A stretch of DNA of 64,000 nt from JBHGXV01 sp041920505 (GCA_041920505.1 JBHGXV010000007.1:52312-116311); one strand, 5' to 3'. Shown: positions 52,795 to 61,463, numbered from the stretch's first letter. The notes: generated by a model from the sequence alone, not told the origin. Numbers and translations: made by a program.

Positions 52795-52823
52795 GGCCAA
52801 CCGGTTGTACGGTTGGCCTTTTT
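52795..52823 (+). terminator. Terminator of cysK
   Basis: GGCCAACC / GGTTGGCC with an 8-base loop, then TTTTT. Confidence 0.9.
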
Positions 52824-52890
52824 GTATAAGAAGAAGGGCAATGTGTGATATGCTAGACGAAAGAACTCTAGCAGCGGAGAGTGAACTTCC

Positions 52891-54405
52891 TTGATATCGC
52901 ATACCTATCCCGAGCTTATGGCGCTTGCCCCAGGATATCGCCGCGTGCCGTTGGCGGTGCGCGTCCCTTGGCCGTCCTCAGTCGATCCCTTTCATGTGCT
53001 GAAACAGATGCAGCCGTCTCTTTCCGGCGCCGTCCTGCTGGAAAGCGGACGGGCGGGCCGCTATATGTATCTAGCCTGGGAGCCGGCGGCGACACTGGTC
53101 AGCAAAGACGGAAAAACCGAGGTGTACACCGCCGGCCGCTTGACGGAAACCGTCTGCGGCGGCAATCCGCTCGACGTGCTGCGCCGGTATATGAAGCAAT
53201 GGCACGCGCCGCGTCTGGCTGGTTTGCCTGACTTTGCCGGGGGTGCGATCGGCTATGTGAGCTACGACATGAACCGGTTTTTTGAGCCGACGTTGCCGCA
53301 GATGGCAGAAGATGACTTACGGCTGCCTGATCTGTATGTTATGATATACGAAACCCTCATTGCCTTTGACCATCAGACGCGCGATATCATCTGCCTGACC
53401 CAGTTGCCGACCGATCGTCTGACCGAGGAGACGTACCGGCAAGCGGCGGACATGTTGACGCTTCGTGCGCAACAGTTGCAGCGACTGTCAGCGCCTGCCG
53501 ATTCAACCGATTGGCAAGCGCTGCGCCAGATGCCGCTCACAGGCGCGGCGCCGACAAGCGTGTCGTTCAGCCGGGAAGCCTTCGAGCAAGCCGTGCGCCG
53601 CGTCCAGGCCTACATCGCCCAGGGGGACGTGTTCCAGGTCAATTTGTCGGTGCGGCAAACGCGGCCGATCCAGGCGGCCGCCGATGAGGTGTACGCAGTT
53701 CTGCGCCAGTTGAATCCGTCACCGTACATGGGGTATCTCCATTATCCGGACCTGCAGGTGGTCAGCGGCTCTCCGGAACTTTTGATCAAGGTAAAAGCCG
53801 GTGAAGTCAGCACCCGGCCGATTGCCGGAACCCGGCCGCGCGGCAAAGACCGCGAAGAGGATCTGCGGTTGGCGCGGGAACTGATGGAGAACGAGAAGGA
53901 ACGGGCGGAACACGTGATGCTGGTCGATCTGGAACGAAACGACCTCGGCCGCGTCTGCCGTTACGGCAGCGTCGAGGTGAGCGAATTCATGGTGATCGAG
54001 GAGTATTCCCATGTGATGCATATCGTCTCCCATGTGCGCGGCATGTTGGCGGAGGGCAAGGACGCCTATGACGCTGTAGCCGCAGCCTTTCCCGGGGGGA
54101 CGATCACGGGAGCGCCGAAAGTGCGGACGATGGAGATTATCGAGGAACTGGAGCCTGTCAAGCGCGGGGTGTACACCGGTTCCATCGGCTGGTTCGGGTT
54201 TGACGGGGATGTCGAACTGAACATCGCCATCCGCACGATGATCGTCAAGGACGGTATGGCCCACGTGCAGGCGGGAGCGGGCATCGTCATCGATTCGCGG
54301 CCGGAGGCGGAGTATTTGGAGTCGTTGAAAAAGGCAGAGGCGTTGTGGAAAGCGTTGGAGTTGAGCGAGACGAGAAAGCGGAGCCAGGAGGAGAGCAGAG
54401 TATGA
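52891..54405 (+). CDS. pabB: Aminodeoxychorismate synthase component I
   Basis: A 504-residue chorismate-binding enzyme that adds ammonia from PabA to chorismate, giving 4-amino-4-deoxychorismate for folate. Chorismate-binding motifs include STRPIAGTRPRG, EERAEHVMLVDLERNDLGRV written over the usual region, and GGTITGAPKVRTMEI. The TTG at 52891 has GGAGAG about 9 bases upstream; the in-frame ATG at 52918 is the alternative. An extended -10-like TGATATGCT at 52846-52854 may serve as promoter. It overlaps pabA by 4 bp. Confidence 0.92.
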   Translation: MISHTYPELMALAPGYRRVPLAVRVPWPSSVDPFHVLKQMQPSLSGAVLLESGRAGRYMYLAWEPAATLVSKDGKTEVYTAGRLTETVCGGNPLDVLRRYMKQWHAPRLAGLPDFAGGAIGYVSYDMNRFFEPTLPQMAEDDLRLPDLYVMIYETLIAFDHQTRDIICLTQLPTDRLTEETYRQAADMLTLRAQQLQRLSAPADSTDWQALRQMPLTGAAPTSVSFSREAFEQAVRRVQAYIAQGDVFQVNLSVRQTRPIQAAADEVYAVLRQLNPSPYMGYLHYPDLQVVSGSPELLIKVKAGEVSTRPIAGTRPRGKDREEDLRLARELMENEKERAEHVMLVDLERNDLGRVCRYGSVEVSEFMVIEEYSHVMHIVSHVRGMLAEGKDAYDAVAAAFPGGTITGAPKVRTMEIIEELEPVKRGVYTGSIGWFGFDGDVELNIAIRTMIVKDGMAHVQAGAGIVIDSRPEAEYLESLKKAEALWKALELSETRKRSQEESRV

Positions 54406-54986
54406 TCATCATGATTGACAATTACGATTCGTTTACCTACAACTTGGTCCAGTTTGTCGGTGAGTTGGGTGAAGAGCTTCAGGTGTACCGCAACGACAAG
54501 ATCACGGTGGCAAAGATCGAGCGGCTGGCCCCCGATTACCTGATGATTTCACCGGGGCCGTGCACGCCTAACGAGGCCGGGATCAGCATGGATGTCATTC
54601 GCCATTTCGCCGGGAAAATCCCGATTCTGGGCGTGTGTCTCGGCCACCAGTCGATCGGTCAGGTGTTCGGCGCCAAAGTGGTGCGGGCTGAGCGCTTGAT
54701 GCACGGCAAGACGTCGGAGGTGTACCACGACGGCCGGACGATTTTCCGCGATATTCCGTCGCCGTTTACAGCCGCCCGCTACCATTCCCTGCTGTTGGAG
54801 CCAGCGTCCGTCCCGGATGTGCTGGAAGTGACGGCACGCACGGCGGAAGGGGAAATCATGGCGGTTCGCCACCGGGAGTACCCGATCGAGGGCGTGCAGT
54901 TTCACCCCGAATCGATTATCACCCAGTATGGCAAGGAACTGTTGCGCAATTTCCTGACCGCCTACGCCAAAGAACGGATCGATTGA
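54402..54986 (+). CDS. pabA: Aminodeoxychorismate/anthranilate synthase glutamine amidotransferase subunit
   Basis: A 194-residue class I glutamine amidotransferase with the nucleophile in GVCLGHQ (Cys near 77) and the His-Glu pair in FHPES (near 166-168). In Bacillus this subunit is shared between folate (PabB) and tryptophan (TrpE) synthesis. AGGAGGAGAG precedes the ATG, which overlaps the pabB stop. In B. subtilis pabC comes next; here a chemoreceptor gene intervenes. Confidence 0.95.
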   Translation: MIIMIDNYDSFTYNLVQFVGELGEELQVYRNDKITVAKIERLAPDYLMISPGPCTPNEAGISMDVIRHFAGKIPILGVCLGHQSIGQVFGAKVVRAERLMHGKTSEVYHDGRTIFRDIPSPFTAARYHSLLLEPASVPDVLEVTARTAEGEIMAVRHREYPIEGVQFHPESIITQYGKELLRNFLTAYAKERID

Positions 54987-55021
54987 ACGAATGATTGGGA
55001 ATTTGTCACGGATTGGACACG

Positions 55022-55154
55022 TTTATTCACATGTTTTTTTTGCTAATATGCAGAATATGGGAGCGATGAAGAGTCACCTGCGATACTGGGCACTTGGGTG
55101 GCTTGGAGCGAGTAGTGCAACCGACCAGTCTGTTTTCAGACGGTCGGTTTTTTT
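55022..55154 (+). promoter_or_regulatory. Promoter and terminator-containing leader upstream of the chemoreceptor gene
   Basis: TAATAT preceded by TGC (55044-55049) with TTTATT 16 bp upstream; the overlapping GCTAATAT also resembles the motility SigmaD -10 (GCCGATAT) at 6 of 8. About 65 bases later a strong intrinsic terminator (CCGACC-A-GTCTG / CAGAC-GGTCGG, 55121-55147, then seven T) stands before the gene. The leader may be an attenuator, or the terminator may end pabA transcripts. Confidence 0.55.
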
Positions 55155-55183
55155 ATTTCCAACCAAAAAAAGGGGAGATCAAT

Positions 55184-56908
55184 ATGTTTTGGAAACGCCA
55201 TCGCACCGCCGAACAGCCCGTTTCGCAGATCCGGGAGAGCGATATTGCCGCCACCCCGGGCATTCACCGCAAACTTACCTTTTTGCAACTCACGCAAAGC
55301 GACCTGGAGCAACTGCGCAAGATCGAAGGCATCATGGAAATCCATCTTGAGGCCATTACGGATCGGCATTACGAGATGCTGGGCCGGTACGCCAATCTGA
55401 AGGACATCATTGACCGGCACAGCAGCATCGAGCGTTTGTCGAAGACATTTGTTCAGTATCTTCGGTCAATACCCAGGGTGAACATCGACCAATCGTATGT
55501 CAACTACCGCGTGAAAATCGGGGAGATTCACAGCCGTATCCGGCTCACACCGGAGTGGTACACTGGCTCCTACATCCGTCTGTACGAATACCTGATCCCG
55601 GCGATGATCGAGGAGTTCGGCAAACGGCCGGACGAGTTGGCAGAGGTGTTGCTCGCCTTTCTGAAAATCGTCACGCTGGATTCGCAGATCGTGCTGGAGT
55701 CGTATCAGGAGAACAACGACTACAAGGTCGTGGAGAGCGTCAGCCGGGTGATGGAGATTGTCACTGGCATCGACAACCTGAAGTACCTCCATGAAAAGGT
55801 GGAGGCGACGGTGGAAGAGGCGCACGGAGTGAGTGCGGCTGCCCAGCAATTGTCGGCATCGGTGGAGGAGGTGGCCAGCCACGCGATTGCGGTGGCGGAA
55901 AACACGGAAGAGACCATCCGGGAAGCCAACCTCGGACAAGAAGTGATTGAGGCGTCGCTGAACGGCTTTTTGGCGATGACAGATGCTTTCATGGAAACGC
56001 AACACAAGCTGAATCGGCTGATGGCCGAGATCGATAATGTGTCGCAGGTGGTCAGCTTGATCAAGGATGTGGCCGAACAGACCAACCTGTTGGCGTTGAA
56101 CGCTTCCATCGAAGCGGCGCGTGCCGGAGAGCACGGCAGGGGATTTGCCGTCGTCGCCGGCGAAGTGCGCAAACTTGCCGAGCAGACCAAGGCATCGGCG
56201 GCGAAGATCACCGAGACGATCGAACACGTCCAGACCGAGGCCCATCAGGTGGGGCGGATGGCGGAAGAGATGGCGGAGCAGATGAGCCAGCGCGTCGATC
56301 AGGCGAAAGAAGCGATATCCGCGTTGGACAAGATCGTCAACCGGATCGAGATGATTGGTGGCGCGACCGGCAATATCGCGGCAATCGCCCAGCAGCAGTC
56401 GGCCACCACCCAGGACATCACGTCGCGGATTGCCGAAGTGTTGGAACACACGGACGAGATCAGGCGCACCGCCGAACAGACCGGACAGGCGGTGTACGAC
56501 GCGAGCGTCGAGATCGACGAATTGCGCAAGCAGGCGATTGAGGCGATACCGGAGTTGACGGACAAGCACATGATTCGCGTGGTGCGCACCGAACATCTCT
56601 TGTGGAAGTGGTGGCTGTACAATTACGTCCTGGGGTATCACCGGATGGATGAAGCCGAATGGACGGATCATCACCAGTGCCGACTCGGCAAATGGTACGA
56701 CGCCATGCGCCATGTTGAGCGGGTCTCCTCGTTGCCGGCGTTTCGGAAACTGGAGGCGCCGCATCGGCAGATTCACGAACGGGCCAAAGAGATTTGTCGA
56801 CTGATCGAACAGGGTCGCCGCCAGGAGGCGGAAGCGATGCTGAAGGCGATAGAGCAACATTCTCACCAGGTGGTTGACCTCTTGGACCAATTGGTTGCCC
56901 ACCTGTAA
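55184..56908 (+). CDS. Soluble globin-coupled methyl-accepting chemoreceptor with C-terminal CZB domain
   Basis: A 574-residue cytoplasmic receptor with no transmembrane segment. Residues about 30-180 form a HemAT-type sensor globin; the proximal haem His aligns in GEIHSRIRLTPEWY (near 115), so oxygen sensing is expected. An MCP signalling coiled coil (about 200-460) holds the conserved hairpin tip QTNLLALNASIEAARAGEHGRGFAVVAGEVRKLAEQ. A C-terminal chemoreceptor zinc-binding domain (about 490-574) shows HLLWKWW, the HQCRLGKWY motif and APHRQIHE, enough His/Cys ligands for zinc. AGGGGAG precedes the ATG. Insertion between pabA and pabC is not part of the ancestral order. Confidence 0.9.
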   Translation: MFWKRHRTAEQPVSQIRESDIAATPGIHRKLTFLQLTQSDLEQLRKIEGIMEIHLEAITDRHYEMLGRYANLKDIIDRHSSIERLSKTFVQYLRSIPRVNIDQSYVNYRVKIGEIHSRIRLTPEWYTGSYIRLYEYLIPAMIEEFGKRPDELAEVLLAFLKIVTLDSQIVLESYQENNDYKVVESVSRVMEIVTGIDNLKYLHEKVEATVEEAHGVSAAAQQLSASVEEVASHAIAVAENTEETIREANLGQEVIEASLNGFLAMTDAFMETQHKLNRLMAEIDNVSQVVSLIKDVAEQTNLLALNASIEAARAGEHGRGFAVVAGEVRKLAEQTKASAAKITETIEHVQTEAHQVGRMAEEMAEQMSQRVDQAKEAISALDKIVNRIEMIGGATGNIAAIAQQQSATTQDITSRIAEVLEHTDEIRRTAEQTGQAVYDASVEIDELRKQAIEAIPELTDKHMIRVVRTEHLLWKWWLYNYVLGYHRMDEAEWTDHHQCRLGKWYDAMRHVERVSSLPAFRKLEAPHRQIHERAKEICRLIEQGRRQEAEAMLKAIEQHSHQVVDLLDQLVAHL

Positions 56909-56986
56909 ACATCGGCTTGTCTGGATCAGCTTCTTTAGGTCAATATGCCCGGAACCTGTGGAGCGCTACGTTTCCGGCGAAAAGTG

Positions 56987-56995
56987 TGGTATGAT
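56987..56995 (+). promoter_or_regulatory. Extended -10 promoter of the pabC-folate operon
   Basis: TGG followed by TATGAT (56990-56995), 36 bp before pabC; no clear -35. Its presence suits a folate operon that was separated from pabA by the inserted chemoreceptor gene. Confidence 0.5.
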
Positions 56996-57030
56996 TCGTG
57001 GTGAAACGATCTGGGTCAGGAGAGAAACCG

Positions 57031-57876
57031 ATGCTTGTGTATGTAAACGGCGACCTCGTCCCGGCCGAGAAAGCGACTGTGTCCGTGCTGGATCACGGCT
57101 TTCTCTACGGTGTCGGTCTGTTTGAAACGATACGCGTCTACAATACCCGCATGTTTTTGTGGGAGAGGCATTACGCCCGGTTGCAGGCCGGGCTTTTCGC
57201 GTTGCGCATCGCTTGCCCCTGGACAGAGCGGCAGTTGGCGGAGGCGGTGCGCCAGACGGCGGAGGCGAACGGCTTGCGCGACGCCTACGTGCGGATCAGC
57301 GTCACCGGCGGAGCGGAAGGGGTGGGATTGATGGGCGGCAGCTACGAGCGGCCGTGCCTGTTTATCTTCGCCAAGCCGGTGGCGCCGATCGTCGAACCGC
57401 CCGTGGCGAAACGGCTTGTAACCGTTTCCGTCGCCCGGCAGACAGCCGAGGGCCGCATCCGGTTCAAATCGCACAACTACCTGAACAACACCCTGGCCAA
57501 ACAGGAGATCGGGACGAAGGCAGACGTCGAGGGGCTGTTTCTCACGCCACAGGGAGATGTGGCCGAAGGCGTGGTCAGCAACGTGTTTTGGGTACGTGAC
57601 GGCAACCTGTACACGCCGTCACCGGAAACGGGCATACTGGCAGGTATTACACGCGGGTTTGTGCGGGAACTGGCCCGTGAATTGGGCATCCCGTGCGAGG
57701 AGGGGCGGTATCCGCTGTCCGCGTTGCTTGCCGCCGGTGAAGTGTTTGTGACCAATTCCATTCAGGAGATTGTCCCGGTTTGCCGGGTGGACGAGACAAC
57801 CCTGCCGGTGACGGACGGCCCTGTGACCCGCGCGTTGCGCCAGGCATACCGGCGATCGGTAGAAAAAACTGGATAA
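57031..57876 (+). CDS. pabC: Aminodeoxychorismate lyase (PLP class IV)
   Basis: A 281-residue PLP enzyme that cleaves aminodeoxychorismate to p-aminobenzoate and pyruvate. The PLP lysine is in RIRFKSHNYLNNTLAKQE, and LDHGFLYGVGLFETIR is the fold-type IV opening. D-amino-acid or branched-chain aminotransferases share this fold; the folate context decides for PabC. The ATG at 57031 follows AGGAGAG; in-frame starts further upstream fall at the predicted transcription start. Confidence 0.92.
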   Translation: MLVYVNGDLVPAEKATVSVLDHGFLYGVGLFETIRVYNTRMFLWERHYARLQAGLFALRIACPWTERQLAEAVRQTAEANGLRDAYVRISVTGGAEGVGLMGGSYERPCLFIFAKPVAPIVEPPVAKRLVTVSVARQTAEGRIRFKSHNYLNNTLAKQEIGTKADVEGLFLTPQGDVAEGVVSNVFWVRDGNLYTPSPETGILAGITRGFVRELARELGIPCEEGRYPLSALLAAGEVFVTNSIQEIVPVCRVDETTLPVTDGPVTRALRQAYRRSVEKTG

Positions 57877-57920
57877 TTGTGGTATGCTATCGAAAATATG
57901 AAAATGGAGTACGAAATGCG

Positions 57921-59123
57921 ATGAAACACAATCCTTATCTTGTTCACGCATACGACCAGGCGTCGATCGTCGCTGAAATGGAAAAGATCGGGGCTGACCC
58001 GGGCGGCATCAAACTGATGGCTCCCAAGGGGGAAATGCTGCTGATCCGCGTGGAGAACGTGTCTTTGAAGGCGGCCAACATTCTGAAGCAGGAGATGCTT
58101 TCGCGCGGCGGAGACGCGGCGGTTCATATGAAAGTCTCGATGCTCGACATCGCGGAGTCGAGCGTGTTGCTGCTGGGCACGCGCCGGCAGATGCGCGATG
58201 TGTTGCGCAAGTTGCGCGGACAGCCGTTCGGGCTGAAACGGCTCGCCGCCGAAATCGAAGAACTGCTTTATCGCAACGTACAGTTGCGCAAACGGACGGA
58301 GCTCGTCTGCGGCTCGCACCGGCTGCCGATCGGCCGGCGCACGCTGGTGATGGGCATTCTGAATGTCACTCCCGACTCGTTTTCCGACGGCGGCCGCTAC
58401 TGCGACCCGGAGCGGGCGGTGGCGCATGCCCGCGAGCTGGTGGCGGCGGGAGCGGACATCATCGACATCGGCGGCGAATCGACCCGGCCGGGAGCGGAAC
58501 CGGTCGGGCTGGAAGAAGAACTTGCGCGCGTGCTGCCCATTGTCCAGGCGCTGGCAAAGGAGTGTCCGGTGCCGTTGTCGATCGACACGTACAAGGCGGA
58601 GGTGGCGGAGCGGACGATCCGCGCCGGCGCCCATATCATCAATGACGTCTGGGGAGCGAAAAAAGACCCGCGCATGGCATCGGTCGCGGCCGAGCTTGAC
58701 GTGCCGATCATCTTGATGCACAACCGGGACAACATGGACTACGGCGACTTTTTCAGCGACATGGTGCGGGATCTGCGCGAGTCGGTGCGGATTGCCGTGG
58801 AAGCTGGGGTCAAACCGGAGAACATCATCCTCGATCCGGGGATCGGATTTGCCAAAACCTTGGAGCAAAACCTGGAGACGATGCGCCGTCTCGACGACAT
58901 CGTCGCCCTCGGATATCCCGTGCTGCTCGGCACGTCGCGCAAATCGATGATCGGCCGCGTGCTTGACCTGCCCGTCGATCAGCGGGTGGAAGGAACAGCC
59001 GCGACGGTGGCGCTCGGCGTCGCCAAAGGCTGTCACATTGTCCGCGTCCACGACGTCAAAGAGATGAAGCGGGTGGTTGTGATGATGGACGCGATGCTGA
59101 AGGGGGACGCGGGACGTGGATAA
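57921..59123 (+). CDS. folP: Dihydropteroate synthase with a long N-terminal extension
   Basis: A 400-residue enzyme joining p-aminobenzoate to the pterin diphosphate, the sulfonamide target. The TIM-barrel core begins near 140 with LVMGILNVTPDSFSDGG, followed by DIGGESTRPG, SIDTYKAEVAE, IINDVWG, DPGIGFAKT and GTSRKS. B. subtilis Sul has only about 285 residues. The extra ~140 residues (LVHAYDQASIVAEMEKIGADPGG ... LRGQPFGLKRLAAEIEELL) look like a separate alpha/beta domain. The ATG at 57921 has GGAG 12 bases upstream. It overlaps folB. Confidence 0.93.
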   Translation: MKHNPYLVHAYDQASIVAEMEKIGADPGGIKLMAPKGEMLLIRVENVSLKAANILKQEMLSRGGDAAVHMKVSMLDIAESSVLLLGTRRQMRDVLRKLRGQPFGLKRLAAEIEELLYRNVQLRKRTELVCGSHRLPIGRRTLVMGILNVTPDSFSDGGRYCDPERAVAHARELVAAGADIIDIGGESTRPGAEPVGLEEELARVLPIVQALAKECPVPLSIDTYKAEVAERTIRAGAHIINDVWGAKKDPRMASVAAELDVPIILMHNRDNMDYGDFFSDMVRDLRESVRIAVEAGVKPENIILDPGIGFAKTLEQNLETMRRLDDIVALGYPVLLGTSRKSMIGRVLDLPVDQRVEGTAATVALGVAKGCHIVRVHDVKEMKRVVVMMDAMLKGDAGRG

Positions 59124-59490
59124 GATTTGTTTTAACCGCATGTCGTTTTACGGCTACCACGGCGTCTACGAGGCGGAAGCGAAGTTGGGCCAGCGTTTTT
59201 ACGTCGATCTGGAGGTGTCGCTCGACCTGTCGAAGGCGGCGAAAAGCGACGATTTGAACGACACCGTCAATTACGCCGAGATTTTTCAACTGACGCAACA
59301 AATCGTCGAAGGGGAGCGTTATCAATTGGTGGAAGCGCTCGCCGGCACGCTCGCCGACCGGTTGCTGGCGTCGTTTCCGCTGGAAGAGGTAAAAGTGAGA
59401 GTGACCAAGCCCAACCCGCCGATCAATGGCCACTACGACTCGGTCGCCGTGGAAATGGTGCGCGCCCGAAAGAAGGAACACGCTCAATGA
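59116..59490 (+). CDS. folB: Dihydroneopterin aldolase
   Basis: A 124-residue T-fold enzyme converting dihydroneopterin to 6-hydroxymethyl-dihydropterin. Motifs: FYGYHGVYEAEAKLGQRFYVDLEV, VNYAEIFQL, LVEALAGTLADRLL and VRVTKPNPPI. The GTG start lies within folP, after AAGGGGGA, and the stop overlaps folK, giving a tightly coupled folate operon. Confidence 0.96.
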   Translation: MDKICFNRMSFYGYHGVYEAEAKLGQRFYVDLEVSLDLSKAAKSDDLNDTVNYAEIFQLTQQIVEGERYQLVEALAGTLADRLLASFPLEEVKVRVTKPNPPINGHYDSVAVEMVRARKKEHAQ

Positions 59491-60017
59491 CAGTACGTGC
59501 ATACCTGGCGTTAGGCTCCAACGTGGGAGAACGGCAGGCGAATCTGAAGCAGGCGCTACAGGCGCTTCACGCCCGACCGGGCATCGCGGTGAAAGCTGTT
59601 TCCGCCGTGTACGAGACCGATCCGGTCGGCTTTGTCGATCAGCCCGCCTTTCTGAATATGGCGGCGGTGATCGAGACGTCTCTTTCCCCGTTGGCGCTGC
59701 TTGAAGCCATCTTGCAGATCGAGGCGGGGCTTGGCCGCGTCCGCACCATCCGGTGGGGGCCGCGGGTGATCGACATTGACATATTGCTGTACGGGCAGGA
59801 GCGAGTCAATCAGCCCGACCTGCAGATTCCCCACCCGGCCATGCTGGAACGGGCGTTTGTGCTGGTTCCCCTGCGAGACGTGTGGAGAGAGGGGAATACA
59901 TTTCCGTTTGAACACAAGCCCATTGACGAATACATCCGACTGACCGAGGATTACAAGGGGGTGCGAACATGGGGGATGCTCGACTGGGCAACCGGATCCG
60001 GGCCTTCCGCAAGTTGA
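59487..60017 (+). CDS. folK: 6-hydroxymethyl-7,8-dihydropterin pyrophosphokinase
   Basis: A 176-residue HPPK that activates the pterin with a diphosphate from ATP. Signature segments are LALGSNVGERQANL, YETDPVGFVDQPAFLN, RWGPRVIDIDILLYG and IPHPAMLERAFVLVPL. It overlaps folB by 4 bp and the small HTH gene downstream by about 50 bp in another frame. Confidence 0.96.
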   Translation: MTVRAYLALGSNVGERQANLKQALQALHARPGIAVKAVSAVYETDPVGFVDQPAFLNMAAVIETSLSPLALLEAILQIEAGLGRVRTIRWGPRVIDIDILLYGQERVNQPDLQIPHPAMLERAFVLVPLRDVWREGNTFPFEHKPIDEYIRLTEDYKGVRTWGMLDWATGSGPSAS

Positions 60018-60181
60018 AGGGATACACCCAGCAGTCGCTGGCCCGGGAAATGGGCGTGTCGCTTGCCTTCGTGGGGTCGCTGGAGCGCGGCACCCGGGTA
60101 CCGACCGAGCCGGAGTTGCGCAAAATCGCCAGCACTTTACAGGTAGACTACCACGAATTGTGTGCTATAAATAAAAGATAA
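59969..60181 (+). CDS. yazB: Small XRE-type HTH protein YazB
   Basis: A 70-residue helix-turn-helix protein (NRIRAFRKLKGYTQQSLAREMGVSLAFVGSLERGTRVPTEPELRKIASTLQ). It is the yazB position of B. subtilis, between folK and dusB, and starts inside the 3' end of folK. It may bind DNA as a dimer; target unknown. Confidence 0.9.
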   Translation: MGDARLGNRIRAFRKLKGYTQQSLAREMGVSLAFVGSLERGTRVPTEPELRKIASTLQVDYHELCAINKR

Positions 60182-60228
60182 CCTGTCAACTTCGGTTTCC
60201 TTCTGCAACAGGGAGGAGTTGAGATACG

Positions 60229-61257
60229 ATGAAAATCGGAAACATTGAGTTGAAAAACAATGTCGTGCTGGCGCCGATGGCGGGCGTGTGCAACCCTGCC
60301 TTTCGGCTGATCGCAAAGGAATTCGGCACTGGCCTGGTCTGTGCCGAAATGGTAAGCGACAAGGGTATTGTCCACGGCAACAAAAAGACGATGGACATGT
60401 TGTTTGTCGACGAGCGGGAGAAGCCGCTCAGCCTGCAAATTTTCGGCGGCGACAAAGAGACGCTTGTCGAGGCGGCGAAATATGTCGATCAGCATACCAA
60501 TGCGGACATCATTGACATCAACATGGGGTGTCCGATTCCAAAAATTACCAGTTGTGACGCGGGGGCGCGGCTGTTGCTCGACCCCGACAAGATTTACGAA
60601 GTGGTCGCGGCTGTGGTTGACGCCGTGCACAAACCGGTCACGGTCAAAATGCGTCTCGGTTGGGACGATCAGCATCTGTACGTGATCGAAAACGCGCAAG
60701 CGGTAGAGCGGGCCGGCGGGCAAGCCGTCTCCGTCCACGCCCGCACCCGGGTCCAAATGTACAAAGGCAAGGCCGATTGGAACTGGATTCGCGAAGTGAA
60801 GCGCAACGTCAACATCCCGGTGATCGGCAACGGCGACGTGGCGACGCCCGAGGATGCCCGCCGCATGCTGGACACCACCGGCTGTGACGGGGTGATGATC
60901 GGCCGGGCGGCGCTCGGCAATCCGTGGATGCTGTACCGGACGGTCCATTATCTGACCACCGGTGAGCTTCTGCCGGAGCCGACGGCGCGTGAAAAGATTG
61001 AGATTTGCCTGTTGCACGCCGAGCGGTTGATTGCCCTTAAAGGTCCGCGCGTCGGCGTCCTGGAGATGCGTAAACACGCCGCCTGGTATCTGAAGGGGCT
61101 GCCGGGTTCGACCCACACCAAGAATCTGATCAACGCCGTGGAGACCGAGGCCGAACTGCGCCGCATTTTGTTGGAGTACATCGACTGGGTGGAAGCCCAT
61201 GGCGCCGACGTCGGCGAAGCCGCCGAAACGGAACGTGAAGAGATTGTCAATTATTGA
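60229..61257 (+). CDS. dusB: tRNA-dihydrouridine synthase (DusB type)
   Basis: A 342-residue FMN enzyme reducing uridines of tRNA to dihydrouridine. The N-terminus VVLAPMAGVCNPAFRLIAKEFG, the catalytic Cys in NMGCPIPKI, the RLGW segment and the SVHARTRVQMYKG / GNGDV stretch are typical. GGGAGGAG precedes the ATG. Conserved as yacF upstream of lysS in B. subtilis; here greA is placed between them. Confidence 0.95.
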   Translation: MKIGNIELKNNVVLAPMAGVCNPAFRLIAKEFGTGLVCAEMVSDKGIVHGNKKTMDMLFVDEREKPLSLQIFGGDKETLVEAAKYVDQHTNADIIDINMGCPIPKITSCDAGARLLLDPDKIYEVVAAVVDAVHKPVTVKMRLGWDDQHLYVIENAQAVERAGGQAVSVHARTRVQMYKGKADWNWIREVKRNVNIPVIGNGDVATPEDARRMLDTTGCDGVMIGRAALGNPWMLYRTVHYLTTGELLPEPTAREKIEICLLHAERLIALKGPRVGVLEMRKHAAWYLKGLPGSTHTKNLINAVETEAELRRILLEYIDWVEAHGADVGEAAETEREEIVNY

Positions 61258-61269
61258 TTCACCCAGACA

Positions 61270-61298
61270 TTGACAAGCCTACCTCCATATCCTATAAT
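61270..61298 (+). promoter_or_regulatory. Consensus SigmaA promoter upstream of greA
   Basis: Perfect TTGACA (61270-61275), 17 bp, perfect TATAAT (61293-61298). A terminator follows within about 20 bases of the expected start. Confidence 0.9.
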
Positions 61299-61316
61299 AC
61301 GTCGTATTATCAGAGT

Positions 61317-61347
61317 AAAGCTGCCAGTTTGCCTGGCAGCTTTCCCT
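61317..61347 (+). terminator. Terminator in the greA leader
   Basis: AAAGCTGCCAG / CTGGCAGCTTT stem with a TTTGC loop; the T-tract is short (TTTCCCT). Confidence 0.7.
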
Positions 61348-61377
61348 ATGACCCGTAGTGAAGCTGGTCCGATTCTG

Positions 61378-61434
61378 TATAATGACGGGAGTCCTTACAT
61401 ATAATCCTTTGTACTTCTTTTGTACGTGGGATTA
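61378..61434 (+). promoter_or_regulatory. Second -10 and leader hairpin before greA
   Basis: A consensus TATAAT (61378-61383) without good -35, then a hairpin TAATCC...GGATTA enclosing GTAC/GTAC (61402-61434), 30 bases before the greA start. This may be a second, weaker promoter with a structured leader. Confidence 0.5.
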
Positions 61435-61463
61435 GGAAATCATATAAACGGGGGAATTGGAAC

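Noticed and set aside
52736..52890. T-box or riboswitch upstream of pabB
   Set aside because: No T-box sequence (TGGNACCGCG type) or known aptamer; only the cysK terminator and a short spacer.
55466..56902. Minus-strand frame opposite the chemoreceptor gene
   Set aside because: Shadow of the MCP coding sequence with no recognisable domain.
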